Source: Symbiodinium sp. CCMP2592
Lineage: Eukaryota; Sar; Dinophyceae; Suessiales; Symbiodiniaceae
DNA length: 64,000 nt
Assembly (NCBI GenBank): GCA_905221615.1
Contig: CAJNDT010000580.1
Location: 753,511 to 817,510 of the forward strand
Direction of reading: 5' to 3'
Every line of letters starts with the position of its first letter. Positions within the stretch are counted from its first letter, which is position 1. Positions 33,001 through 42,163 of this stretch are shown here, in pieces. A model generated the notes under the pieces. The model was given only the letters and a program-made list of their open reading frames with translations, made no database searches and was not told the origin of the DNA. A program made the translations under genes and the position numbers.

Positions 33001-36000
33001 GGGGGAGCTGGAAGGCTGCACGAAGCGCACGGTGGCTTTGGCGGTCGGCTCGACGGATCTACATGTAAACTCTTGCGGCACGATTTTGACGAGGGAAGAG
33101 GTCATGCCAATAGTGTCGTTGTCTCTGTTGGTTCGGATTGGCTACAAGATTCGTTGGAAGTCTGAGGGCAATCTGGAGTTGCGAAGCAAAAAGGGGCTGC
33201 GCGTTCCGGTTTCCACCCAGTCTGGTTGTCCTGAGGTTGGCAAGAGTTGCGCGCTACGCATGATCGGTGAGATTGAGGGTTACTTGCGGCGTGTGGAAGG
33301 AGTTCGCCGGGTGGCTCCAGTGGTACAGGGTGACTTGACCACTGATCCTTTGGTTGTGTTGGATCAGATCCGTTGCCAGAGGGATGCGGGTGAAGATACG
33401 TTGGGTTTGGTCAGATGCTGGCTTGCTTTAGCGTTTCCAGAAGCCCCAGCAGATCTACTCGACCGTGCAGCGGTGTCCGCTACCGTCATGGGCATAGACT
33501 CACCTTGGAATCGGCGGCGACGCAGACAGCTGTCACTTGCCAAGGGGGGCATTCTTCTGAACTTGTTTGGGAGTGTTGCTAGTGGTGAACTTCGTCAGGT
33601 TGCTCAGGCTCAAAACCTTGAGTTGTTGGACGTTGATGTTGATGAGGATCCTTCTCTAGAATCTACTTTTGCTGGAATCTTGGGACTTGCTCTTGAGGGT
33701 CGGATACGGATTGTGCTTGGAGAACCACCATGCCGTACTTTCGGCGCCCTTCGCACACAACCAGGTGGTCCTCCAGTCGCGCGTGATCGGTCCGGACCGG
33801 GACGATGGGGAAAAGTGTACCTCTCAGAGGCTGAGTCGGCGAAGGTTCAGCATGACAACATCATGGTCATCAGACTCATGTCCATTCTTCGTGTGGCACA
33901 TGCTGCTAATCAGGCCTTAGGCCGGGGTCCCGTAGGCGTAATGATTGCACAACCACGTGATCCCATGACATATGTAGCATGTGACGCTCCAGACTTGTAC
34001 CCGTGTTTGTTTGCGACCTTGGAGTGGCATGAGTTGCAAAAAGAATTGGGGTTGAGCTTGATTGCTTGTGACCAGGGAGTTTTAGGTTGTGGAGGCGTGA
34101 AGCTCACTCACCTGGCGACAAATCTCAACTTGAGTTGGCTTACTCCTGTCACCGCGGGAGTCTCGCAGCCACTTGGTGATGAAGCCGGTTCGTGCGTCTC
34201 GGTTGCATGGTCGCCTTGGCCTCCGGGTCTTGTGTATGCAGTCCAAGTTGCCGTTCGAGAGTTTTTTGCTGAAACAGCGGTGAGGGCCATGAGTGAAACG
34301 GACAGGGCTGCCATGAAGCGGCACGTTGAACGCGGTCACTTGCCGTATTGGAAGCGTTGCAGAAGTTGCGTCGAGGGGCGTTCCAAGGATCGTCGCCACG
34401 TGCGTGCTGCGGTTCCCGAGGCAAATGTGTTATGCGCGGATCTGGTTGGGCCGTATGCCGCCGGAGAGGACGAAAAGATCGCTCGGGTCCGTTATGCGTT
34501 GGTGTGTGTGCTTGTACTTCCGGATTTAGAGCGCCTGCAAAAGCAGGAACATCAAAAGCAGGACTCGCTGGTCGGTGAAGGTGAAGGGTGTCTGGAGGCT
34601 GCGGGTGCCGGGTTAAGCGACCTAGATGATGGTGATTCTACCGAACCTGGCCCAATAGAGCCTGCCGACCCTCTACTCAGCCCAGAGTCCGAGGAACCTG
34701 GGCCTGACGGATGGGAGTCGCCAGGTGTGGGTTTCCGGGAAGTCGTTGAGGATTCATGCGCAGGTGAGCTTGAAGCTTTGGACGCCGTTGGCCGCAACCT
34801 GTTGGAGAGGCTGCCTACTGTGGAACTGACATTCACTGAGGTTCTGGGATCAAAAAGGGGGCGGGAAGTCCTCACAGCTCTCCGGCGAGTGGTCGCTAGG
34901 ATTTCAGCTCTCGGATACCCGATCGTCCGCCTAATGACGGATAGTGGAGCAGAGTTCGTGAACCGTGATTTGTTGGCTTGGGCAGCGTCGCGCGAGATTC
35001 AGGTTAGCAACACAGGTGCTGACGACTTTCGCCGCAATGGTAGGGCTGAGAGGTGTGTTGGTATTCTAAAAGGAATTGCTCGTACACTACTTCGCTCAAT
35101 CGAGCTGCCTGACAAGGCTTGGCCCTTTGCTTTCAGATATGCTGCGGAGCTTAGGCTTCGGTCTGCATTGCAATATCTAGGACATCCGGGAACTCTTCCT
35201 TTGGTGCCTTTTGGCACTTCGGTTTTTGCTCGGCAGCGCTCCTGGAAGGTATCGTTGTGGGAGGCAAAGGTGGTTCAAGCCATGGTGTTAGCTCCTGCGC
35301 GTGATGTGGCTAATGCTTATTTGGTTCAGACGGTGAACGGTGAGTATTTCGTTACTTCAGTCTTGTTCCGGGATGTGCTGACATGTCCGAATCCACCTGC
35401 TGTAGTGAACGAGGACACATTGCATGATCTCGAGCCACCCCTTCGAGCCCCTCAGCGTCGAGTTCGTCGTAAAGTACCCGAAGCTGCCCCCATCCCTCAG
35501 CCTGCCCCGATTATCCCTCGAAAGCGGCTTCGTGAGAAGACCACCCTTGCTGCTTTGAGAAAGCACTTCTTCACGGAAGATGAGCATGCAGCCATGCTGG
35601 CAGATACTGTGCCGTTTCAGCTACATCGTGCGATTGAGTTTTTGCTCACATCGTCCTGGGTGCAGTCGGTGCCTGCGGCATCGCAAGGATCTACGAGACC
35701 GGGTATGCATAGTGTTTGGGGGTTGTATAGGCACGGGGGAGTGATAGGGGTGACGAGGGCTTGTCAGGAACTTCCTGGGTTCGGACGGTTGTTGGTGACA
35801 TTGGCCCGCTTTATTTGCGCTGAGCAATCCTTCACTACTGTAGCTCTCACTCATGACGGCAATGTTCCACCCCATAGGGATGTGAGCAATCTCCCCCACT
35901 CCAACCTGCTGTATCCTTTGAGTCTTCCGAAGGGGGGTATGTGCTTATGGTCACAGCTTGGGTTTGGGGATGTAGTAGAAGGACCGATTGAGGTGAGGAC

Positions 36001-39000
36001 AGTTCCTCACGGTAGCTCTGAGGCAGGGCAGTTGAGATGGCTTTTCGTGCAGAAGCCGATGCTTCTGGATGCGCGTAGATGGCACTCAGCTCAGGCATTT
36101 CAGGGCAGTCCGCTGTTGCTTGTTGCCTATTCTCTTCAAGCCATAAACCGGGCAAGTGACGCAATCTGTGATGACCTTCGTAAGCTCGGCTTTCCGTTGC
36201 CCCGCCTTGATCCTGCTTCGTTGCATGTTCGCGGTCCTGAAATCCCCACTACTGATGCTGATGATGCTCATCAGGGGGGAGGGTGTGGGATTGATGCTGG
36301 AGGGAATCTTGATGCTGATTTGACGGCAGCATTGCGAGTGAGTCGCCAACCTAGCTCGAGAGCTGGCTCGTCGACCTCAGGGCTTTCAGGCTCCAAACGA
36401 GTCTCCTTCGGGGTTCCACTCGACGAAACCATAGGTTTTGCTGAGGGCAGTTGTACATCAGAGGCTTTGAAGAGTTTGGGTTCCAGACACTCTCTTCGGA
36501 TGTGCTGGTGTTGCGACAGGGCTTGTGCTGAGTGCGGTGAGTTCTTTACCACTGAGGAGAGTCCAGAAGGGATGACTGCATCAAGCTATCACGGTCATGT
36601 TGAGCTCTTGGATGGTGTGAGGGCGGTAAGTGACCTCGAGGATTGGATCGAGTGTGGCGATCTGTTTCATAGGGTCTTCAGGGTTGAGGGTAGGCTTCAT
36701 GCTGCTTCCGCCTGTTCAGCTGACGATCGCATCGTTGATTACACGTTGTGTGCGATTGAGCTTCCGTGCACGGGTTCGTTTAGCGAACTGTCTGGGTATC
36801 GTAAACAGTGGTTTGGAAAGGGAGTAGAAGAGCTTGATCAACATCAGTTGGTTTTGAAGGCGTTGATGCGTGATGAGCGGAAACTGCTAAGGCATGAGAC
36901 CGAGGATGATGCAGGAATGCGCGCGGCGCCCGCTACGGCTGCGTTGCTCACTGACATTGCATCGGAGGTTCACTGCCTGGAGCGCGAGCTTGTGTCGTTG
37001 CGGGCAGGTTGGTCGGAGCCAGAGTGCGATGCCTTGCGAGCTTGTCATGTTGGGGGTGAGCTTGAGTCGTTGAGTGCGCGTGGTGTCGAGCGTGAGCTTG
37101 AGTCGTTGAGTGCGCGTGGTGTCGAGCGTGAGCTTGTGGCATTGAGAGCTTGTCTTGCAGAGCATGAGCTTGTTGGTTGGAGAGCGTGCCCCGCGGAGCA
37201 TGAGCATGCTGTGTTGAAGGCTTGTCGTGTCGCTGCGGTCGCCGAGGCATCTGACCACCATAGGGTTTCCGATGAGGTTCCAGCTCCGTTGCAAACGCAG
37301 ACCTACAGCAACGAAGAGGTGTTTGCCGAGTGGTCGGAGCCTTGGATCGAGTGCACTCGCAAGGAGTTGTCGTCGCTGCTAGATGTTAAAGGTGCTTTGG
37401 CCAGGACTACCGAGGAAGAAATCCAACGTTGGGTTGAGGAGGGGGCAGAAATCACCCGAATCCCATCAAAGACGGTGTACACGCGGAAAGCGGTAAGTGG
37501 ACGCCGCAAATGCCGCATCGTGTTATGCGGTAACGCTTTACCCGCCAACCTTGATGAATCCTCCTTGGACCGTCGACTGGCTACTTACGCCGGGGGTGTT
37601 GACATCAGTTTGTTGAGAGTCCTCCTAGCCGAAGCTGTGGAGCACCGCTATCATCTGGCGGTTTGGGATATTTCCACGGCGTTCTTGAACGCCCCGTCCC
37701 GTCCCAGAGATCTGAAAGCAGCTCACCGGGGAAAGAAGCAAATTGTGATCGCAACACCGCCAAGACAACTGGTGCGTCGAAAGCTGATCCCCTCCCACGA
37801 ACTGTGGAGGGTATTGTTGGCCGTTTACGGGTTGGACACAAGTCCTCGTGACTGGACGCTGTTTCGCAACGAAACCTTGCGCGACTTGACGGTGCTGGTG
37901 GAAGGCGAGGTTCTTCGGTTGAAGGTATGTGCTGCTGATAGCAATATCTGGTTTGTCGTGCGGCTGGAAAGTGTTGACGCGCCCCTGAATGTCGGTGTGG
38001 TGTGTGGCTGGCTAGCCATATACGTTGACGATTTCTTAGGTGCTGCTCGGCGAGTCTATGTCGAAGCGATTTACCACAAGATCAAGGGCATTTGGGACAG
38101 TGGTGAGTTGGAGCACGTTGTGTGCCGGGGGCAAGGCGATTCAGTTCGATTCAATGGGCTCGAGCTGCAATGGGACAGCGACGGAAGCGGGTTGTACGTC
38201 CATCAGTCATCCTACATCAAAGATCTGGTTGGGCGATACCCGGAAGTCAAGTGTCAAGCTGTGCCCCTGTTGCGTCCGCTTTTGAGTGAAACGGCCGAGG
38301 ATGACATTGAGGGCCACCTCAAAGCTTGCCAAAAGGTCTGTGGCGAGCTCCTTTGGCTGGCCGTGAGAACACGACCAGACCTGGTGTTTGCATGCTCTCG
38401 CATTGCATCTGCGATGTGCAAACGTCCACAAGAGGCCTACGGGGCTGCGCTTGGTGTTGTTGGATACTTGAAGACTACACCTGTGCTTGGCTTGTTCTTT
38501 ACCACGAAGCCGAGTGCTCATTGGGGGGAGGCCCGCCGTGCCGTCCAAGCCTCTGGGCTACTTGAAGTGCATACCGATGCGGGCTTCGCGCCCGAGGGCC
38601 TCCGTAGTCAAGAGTGTGTTTGCATTTATTGGCGCGGTTGTTGCGTATGTTGGGTTTCGACAAGACAAAGCTTTCTCGCCCAGTCGACTTGTGAGGCGGA
38701 GTTGGTCTCTACCATCTCCGGCTGCAATCTCGGCGACTCCTTGGCCGTCCTCTTGAACGAGTTGTATTCCAGCCAGGGTTTTCGAAAGATTCTCCTGAAC
38801 GACAATGCTGCTGCCATCGGCATCCTAGCTGCGGACACCAACAGCTGGCGCACGCGTCACCTCAAGATCCGTGCAGGGGCATTGCGGGAGAAGGTTGCTT
38901 TGTTTGAGTGGGAGGTGCTGCACCTCGATGGTCAGCATAACACGGCTGACATCGGGACCAAGATCCTCCAACAGCCTCGAGTTGAACGCCTGCGGGACCT

Positions 39001-40036
39001 GATCGGCATGAGTGCTGTAGAACCTGCGGTCAGCACCCCTGCATCTGCAGGGGTTGCTAGAGTTGCAAAAGTGTTGGGCGCGCTTGTCTTTAGCCTTTGC
39101 GTTGAACCTTCGGCTGGGGTGCGTGATCAAGCTGAGTTTTCGGAAGGCCCGTCTTCATGGATAGACTGGATCCTGTTTGCATTGCTGGTGGTGTGGACAA
39201 TCGCAGTAATTGCAGTGTGGGAAGTGTTGAAGGGTCTCTTTGGGCAGGCCACCAGACGGCCGTTTGAGCCTGAACCTCACGAGGAACCGGAAGGACCTGA
39301 AGAAGCGGATCCTGAAGATGAGCCTCCGCCGCTTGAGCCGCTGCATCTTCCCGAGCCCCCACAGACGCCCCACGATCTGATTCACGCTAGTAGGGTTGAA
39401 CGACCTGCTGTAGCGCCTCATGCTCCTAATAGGCCCCCTCTGCCTGTTCGAAATCCTGAGCCCGACCCTGAACAGGTTGCTCAAGAGATCGTTCATGAAC
39501 TGCATTACATCGATGACACTGCCCAGTTTCGAGTTTCGTTGGACCCTCAACCTGCCTCTTGGTTGTATCCGGCACCGCCGTTGCGCCTGAGAGTGGGTTG
39601 GCCTGACCCAGTCCAGCTCACTTTTGAGGACCTTGCTAGAAGCAGTTCGGTTTGGGGTGGGGATGAAAGCGCGTTGTTTCTGTTGCCGCCCGCTGACCAA
39701 GCAGACTTTTTTGAGTCTCCCTCTGCTGGAAGGGCGGTTGTGGTGACTAGGTGGCACTCCACTCCGAGGGTCCGAATGTTCACGCCAGTGCACACGACCA
39801 CACCTTTCCGTCTTGAAGTGTTCACCGGGCTCCGACGAACGCTGGTGCAGTATCTTGATGGTCGAAGATCAGTCATCGATGATGACTGGCGCGTCAGAGG
39901 CGCTGGACAGGCGTATCTGCAGAGCCGCTGGCGGGGTCGCACTGAGTTACAGATTGATGTTGATCTGCTTAGCCCCCGGGAGGCTGCTCAGATCCGTCGT
40001 TTAGCGATTGATCAGAGAAACCTGCTACGCAGGTAG
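30014..40036 (+). CDS. gag-pol polyprotein of retroelement A with methyltransferase-like and dioxygenase-like domains
   Basis: 3,340 codons from the first ATG after the LTR. Order, with approximate residues: disordered Gag; CCCH finger 811-830; CCHC knuckle 841-854; protease LLDSGAT (Asp 984); a domain at about 1177-1380 with ILLNLFGSV and EPPCRTFG (Cys 1240), resembling motifs I and IV of cytosine methyltransferases; integrase zinc site His1437-Cys1452; catalytic Asp1476, Asp1643, Glu1679 (DD35E), with an acidic insert of about 100 residues between the first two; dioxygenase-like HRD (His1954, Asp1956) and His2024; duplicated ELESLSARGVER units; RT Asp2552 and YVDD 2670-2673; RNase H Asp2855; membrane segment 3049-3075; unknown tail. 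All core catalytic residues are present, so it looks functional. The usual 2OG-binding Arg is not evident after His2024. Methyltransferase and dioxygenase identities are inferred from motifs. Confidence 0.88.
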   Translation: MSPSDAMASPASRSQEPNPFWSEAAQEAHRRMQNPRPSRAASELSAFSVEPDYATMEDVQDPAPGDVSGATQPVIPIESELVAEQVLDQPAASSGELRAVQFRDGDHSSNEELVPDYERLESAQQSQPVDADGGIRGSVEWTRELSQTASGEPMSDNVGSVAPGPGNLAPEALSAMMAQLLQQQMAPMLQQMIQTTANLERRLQAVETSRTSSARTSHDGRDWTASPGEPFGPLGAREPSGRVSVSQGRDAGSVHRSPGGTRDTALTGDARLEPLSDVAGGGDGHEQGSRLGMSTLNAPAQQASEVIRESASRWPTVSGVLSAGARAFSPFQRVVEVARTRTPSPTRNSDSALRQPRREVRETRHHPSSEPRPRRPSEPIPHALSSPASAPARTQKAIEDHSRAEVPSLPRRSEPSVSRELVKGSECLGYPPGLEVGFRANVGSQPVERWTPPRRPTIVYPRTPGGTEIRPPASTPPLSPNRPQSSQVPEAPHHDPQTAHPCPPVFPSFSHHASAVASQPVMLEGGFGTRDKYSPGDRVFWTLPVLGPCDETAALRASDWMVQIKPMMCDLCSGSGEWWSLVVRAAEDWYTCWQTATALQRGALVPSLPENLADARFIRLEARAFGMLRDAVTDRVREELISKRTLTCYALLCTILKTYQPGGAQERARLLDALQYPGKASSPQDAVSKLQLWHRWLGRAGSLGVQRPDASLLLKGLDALSAPLLGQHYELRFRVSSARQQLQLDHIPSEAGVLEFARVLQSEFEVLSLAIPEKASRVARLGEGDGKEKGKGAGKGKDEVKGDGKKKGKPCKNWMTAGGCRFAAKCTFAHEPAVTIQSGRCFRCSAEGHRKDACPYRDTGAESSNKQGTGAEAKAKAKAAPGVRKAGVGQGSGDPSGAADQGESGNLSGGQAQAELLREATEALKALALKAMRDVAPAPSSPVDGMPRCTGRWLGGGSLELIEGGGEPKVCTVVRSTSPVGLLDSGATCCMRQALPGELEGCTKRTVALAVGSTDLHVNSCGTILTREEVMPIVSLSLLVRIGYKIRWKSEGNLELRSKKGLRVPVSTQSGCPEVGKSCALRMIGEIEGYLRRVEGVRRVAPVVQGDLTTDPLVVLDQIRCQRDAGEDTLGLVRCWLALAFPEAPADLLDRAAVSATVMGIDSPWNRRRRRQLSLAKGGILLNLFGSVASGELRQVAQAQNLELLDVDVDEDPSLESTFAGILGLALEGRIRIVLGEPPCRTFGALRTQPGGPPVARDRSGPGRWGKVYLSEAESAKVQHDNIMVIRLMSILRVAHAANQALGRGPVGVMIAQPRDPMTYVACDAPDLYPCLFATLEWHELQKELGLSLIACDQGVLGCGGVKLTHLATNLNLSWLTPVTAGVSQPLGDEAGSCVSVAWSPWPPGLVYAVQVAVREFFAETAVRAMSETDRAAMKRHVERGHLPYWKRCRSCVEGRSKDRRHVRAAVPEANVLCADLVGPYAAGEDEKIARVRYALVCVLVLPDLERLQKQEHQKQDSLVGEGEGCLEAAGAGLSDLDDGDSTEPGPIEPADPLLSPESEEPGPDGWESPGVGFREVVEDSCAGELEALDAVGRNLLERLPTVELTFTEVLGSKRGREVLTALRRVVARISALGYPIVRLMTDSGAEFVNRDLLAWAASREIQVSNTGADDFRRNGRAERCVGILKGIARTLLRSIELPDKAWPFAFRYAAELRLRSALQYLGHPGTLPLVPFGTSVFARQRSWKVSLWEAKVVQAMVLAPARDVANAYLVQTVNGEYFVTSVLFRDVLTCPNPPAVVNEDTLHDLEPPLRAPQRRVRRKVPEAAPIPQPAPIIPRKRLREKTTLAALRKHFFTEDEHAAMLADTVPFQLHRAIEFLLTSSWVQSVPAASQGSTRPGMHSVWGLYRHGGVIGVTRACQELPGFGRLLVTLARFICAEQSFTTVALTHDGNVPPHRDVSNLPHSNLLYPLSLPKGGMCLWSQLGFGDVVEGPIEVRTVPHGSSEAGQLRWLFVQKPMLLDARRWHSAQAFQGSPLLLVAYSLQAINRASDAICDDLRKLGFPLPRLDPASLHVRGPEIPTTDADDAHQGGGCGIDAGGNLDADLTAALRVSRQPSSRAGSSTSGLSGSKRVSFGVPLDETIGFAEGSCTSEALKSLGSRHSLRMCWCCDRACAECGEFFTTEESPEGMTASSYHGHVELLDGVRAVSDLEDWIECGDLFHRVFRVEGRLHAASACSADDRIVDYTLCAIELPCTGSFSELSGYRKQWFGKGVEELDQHQLVLKALMRDERKLLRHETEDDAGMRAAPATAALLTDIASEVHCLERELVSLRAGWSEPECDALRACHVGGELESLSARGVERELESLSARGVERELVALRACLAEHELVGWRACPAEHEHAVLKACRVAAVAEASDHHRVSDEVPAPLQTQTYSNEEVFAEWSEPWIECTRKELSSLLDVKGALARTTEEEIQRWVEEGAEITRIPSKTVYTRKAVSGRRKCRIVLCGNALPANLDESSLDRRLATYAGGVDISLLRVLLAEAVEHRYHLAVWDISTAFLNAPSRPRDLKAAHRGKKQIVIATPPRQLVRRKLIPSHELWRVLLAVYGLDTSPRDWTLFRNETLRDLTVLVEGEVLRLKVCAADSNIWFVVRLESVDAPLNVGVVCGWLAIYVDDFLGAARRVYVEAIYHKIKGIWDSGELEHVVCRGQGDSVRFNGLELQWDSDGSGLYVHQSSYIKDLVGRYPEVKCQAVPLLRPLLSETAEDDIEGHLKACQKVCGELLWLAVRTRPDLVFACSRIASAMCKRPQEAYGAALGVVGYLKTTPVLGLFFTTKPSAHWGEARRAVQASGLLEVHTDAGFAPEGLRSQECVCIYWRGCCVCWVSTRQSFLAQSTCEAELVSTISGCNLGDSLAVLLNELYSSQGFRKILLNDNAAAIGILAADTNSWRTRHLKIRAGALREKVALFEWEVLHLDGQHNTADIGTKILQQPRVERLRDLIGMSAVEPAVSTPASAGVARVAKVLGALVFSLCVEPSAGVRDQAEFSEGPSSWIDWILFALLVVWTIAVIAVWEVLKGLFGQATRRPFEPEPHEEPEGPEEADPEDEPPPLEPLHLPEPPQTPHDLIHASRVERPAVAPHAPNRPPLPVRNPEPDPEQVAQEIVHELHYIDDTAQFRVSLDPQPASWLYPAPPLRLRVGWPDPVQLTFEDLARSSSVWGGDESALFLLPPADQADFFESPSAGRAVVVTRWHSTPRVRMFTPVHTTTPFRLEVFTGLRRTLVQYLDGRRSVIDDDWRVRGAGQAYLQSRWRGRTELQIDVDLLSPREAAQIRRLAIDQRNLLRR
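37056..37127 (+). repeat. 36-bp tandem duplication inside gag-pol
   Basis: Two direct copies encode ELESLSARGVER. Weaker copies (ELVALRACLAEH, ELVGWRACPAEH) follow, giving a helical spacer before RT. Confidence 0.85.
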
Positions 40037-40082
40037 TTTTTGTGCCGCCATTTTGGCGAAGTTTTTCGATCGAAGACCGGTC

Positions 40083-40095
40083 GAAAAAGGGGGAG
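40083..40095 (+). promoter_or_regulatory. polypurine tract of retroelement A
   Basis: GAAAAAGGGGGAG directly before the 3' LTR, the expected plus-strand priming site. Confidence 0.75.
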
Positions 40096-40332
40096 AGTGT
40101 GAATCTGCCCAGGTGCGCCGCTCAGACGCCGCTACCGGCGGCACTGGGAGTAGTTTGCTTGTGCACACCACCCATCACTCCTACCGCTTTTGGGCTACAA
40201 GCCTCAGAGCAAGAGGGTGACACACACAAATCAAGAAGTGTACAACTGCACCTGGCAATACTTTTCTCTTGCTGTTGTGGCTGTAAAAGAGTTCGCTGCG
40301 TACTCCGTGCGAGGGCTTGTTGTTCTCACACG
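40096..40332 (+). repeat. 3' LTR of retroelement A
   Basis: 237 bp, followed by CCCCG. Confidence 0.9.
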
Positions 40333-40346
40333 CCCCGAACCCGGAA

Positions 40347-40412
40347 GCCGCCTCGTGTACCACTGCGCCGACTTTGGTCATGGCCTGGTGCTTAGACTCC
40401 GAGGCGACCTCA
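40347..40412 (-). CDS. candidate host exon beside retroelement A
   Basis: Minus strand reads VASESKHQAMTKVGAVVHEA then ASG, strongly codon-biased. The retroelement lies immediately downstream, in what would be the following intron, and the inverted repeat at 40414-40625 immediately upstream. Confidence 0.5.
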
Positions 40413-40413
40413 T

Positions 40414-40625
40414 GCTTCAAGGATCATAGGACTTAGTAACTAGGCTTCCTTAAAGGGTTCCTTAAAGGGGATCTATGAGGGCTCTATAAGAGGGGTTTTA
40501 TAAGGTTACTTAAAGGATCATGGGACTTAGAAACTAGGGCTATAATTACAGTAACTATACTTATGACCCCAATTCAGGTACTGATAACTTATAACCTTAC
40601 TTACTAAGTCCCATGATCCTCCAAG
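40414..40625. repeat. nested inverted-repeat element E
   Basis: Outer arms CTTCAAGGATCATAGGACTT and near-complement. An inner direct copy AAAGGATCATGGGACTTAG lies at 40511-40530. TATAAGGTTACTTAA and its complement form a second pair, suggesting one element inserted in another. Confidence 0.65.
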
Positions 40626-40796
40626 CGGCCGGGTTCAGGAGGATCTCATTGGCTTTAAAAGCTTTCGGGTGTAGAGCTTGGGGCTTATAGGGCTTATGGG
40701 GCTTATGGGGCTTATAGGACTAGAACTTACGGGCTTTGGGGATTCATAGGATTGAGGGTTTAGGGCTTGAGGGCTATTTGGGCGTCGGGGCTTTCG

Positions 40797-40978
40797 AGGC
40801 GATGTTGGCTTCGGAGAATCCGGAGCTGCTAGAGCTCCGAAGTTTTGGCTCTAAGTCAAAACACGAAGCCAGGCCTAAAGCCCCACCCCTCTCCCCGTAG
40901 AGCTTTACCCCTCTAGGTGCCTGTATCCCCAAGGCGGCTCAGGGAATCGAAAAGCATGTTCTCAGAATACGTTGGGTT
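40797..40978 (-). CDS. candidate exons
   Basis: YSENMLFDSLSRLGDTG (40918-40978, well supported by codon bias) and CFDLEPKLRSSSSSGFSEAN (40797-40870, weaker). Confidence 0.42.
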
Positions 40979-41342
40979 CTGAACCTGGAGCATTAAAACC
41001 CCGGCGAGGTTGCGGTTCCAAGCCATTGGGACCCGGAAAGTTAAGGGCTCAGGGGTGGAGAGAAAGACCAGGGTTTGGGTGGCTTTGTACTACAAGTACA
41101 CGAGGAACCCTATGGAATAGTACCACTTGTTCAAGGCCGTATACTAGGAGTTTAGGACTTCGGAGCTCTTATGGACCATGGGCTACAGTATGCCTGTTGG
41201 AACAGCGGTTCTACTGCTTACTACGAGTTCCTCGCTCCTGAACCCTTACCCTGAACCATGAAACCCAAGCGTTCGAGGTACCAGGCATTCTGCAATCGAA
41301 GCCCCATAAACCCACAAGCTCTGCAAACTCTCACATCGAAGC

Positions 41343-41392
41343 CTTCTCTTCCAGCTTCGCGATGCGCTCCTTCCACTGTCTCCTTTCAATTG
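41343..41392 (-). CDS. candidate exon
   Basis: Acceptor TTTCTGTCAG, then IERRQWKERIAKLEEK, ending AAG|GC. Coiled-coil-like. Confidence 0.55.
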
Positions 41393-41617
41393 CTGACAGA
41401 AAGCGGCACTCAGAGCGCCCAGTTAGAATGTCGGAGTTGTGGCTAAGGGTCGAAGGCATTTAGGGCTTCGGGCCGAGGGTATAACTAAAGGTTCCTATGT
41501 TACAGGGGGTTCTATAAGGTTGTTAAAACCTGCTATACCCTGCTCTAAGACTGCCCCAGCTTGGTCGGTTTAGGGTTTAACTTAGGAACCCCATACTAAA
41601 GAAACTTCAACCCTCAC

Positions 41618-41690
41618 ATTGCTCCTCTGAGCTGCGTCGTCCAGGGCCTTGGGCGTGGCAGTCGGTGGCGGCAGCAGCTCTTTGAGGGCC
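41618..41690 (-). CDS. candidate exon with GTGAGG donor
   Basis: After TTTTTTCGAG the frame reads ALKELLPPPTATPKALDDAA then QRSN, ending at GTGAGG (41612-41617). Confidence 0.58.
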
Positions 41691-41886
41691 TCGAAAAAAG
41701 GGTTCCTTTACGGGTTGCTTACGGGATCCGTAAAGGAGCAACAAGAATGTTGCAACAAGCATGCAGTGAGGGGGCCAAGGGCCTAGGGATGTTAGGGTTA
41801 AGCGGCTAATCCTAAAACCCAGACCCCCTAAATCCCTGCACCCCAGTTTGAACTTACAAAGGGAGCCCTGACTTTCCCCACTGAAC

Positions 41887-41919
41887 CTCCTCGGCTTCGG
41901 CTGCGATGCGCTTGGCCTC
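41887..41919 (-). CDS. candidate 33-nt exon
   Basis: CAG, then EAKRIAAEAEE, then GTTCAG. The frame is also open upstream (QAGRCWQ), so the exon may reach about 41942. Confidence 0.5.
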
Positions 41920-42163
41920 CTGCCAGCAGCGTCCGGCTTGACAGGGCATGGCGTTCTCGGTTTCGGGTGTCTTCAGTTCAGGATTCAAGGTTGTTTGCGG
42001 CTTTGGGGGTTTTGTGGTTGTGGGGTTTTGGAGTTTGAGCTTCGAGGTTAGGGTCTGGGGTATTATGGGTTGGGGTGTTATGGCTTTGGGGTGTTCGGTT
42101 GGGCCTGTATTTCTGGGGATTCAATACAAACCCACTTCCCATGCTTGCATCATAAATCTTATT

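Larger units (their letters stand above)
29769..40337 (+). mobile_element. retroelement A: intact Ty1/copia-type LTR retrotransposon
   Basis: LTRs of about 236 bp (29774-30009 and 40096-40332) differ by one substitution and one 1-bp indel. They are bounded by the 5-bp direct repeat CCCCG (29769-29773 and 40333-40337). The LTRs begin and end with the inverted GTGTGA/TCACAC. A primer site lies directly inside the left LTR and a purine tract precedes the right LTR. One continuous gag-pol frame has integrase before RT, the Ty1/copia order. Near-identical LTRs and an intact frame imply a recent insertion. It sits beside a candidate minus-strand host exon (40347-40412). Confidence 0.92.

Noticed and set aside
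32248..33105. 285-codon minus-strand ORF inside retroelement A
   Set aside because: Shadow of gag-pol, which has all domain motifs on the plus strand.
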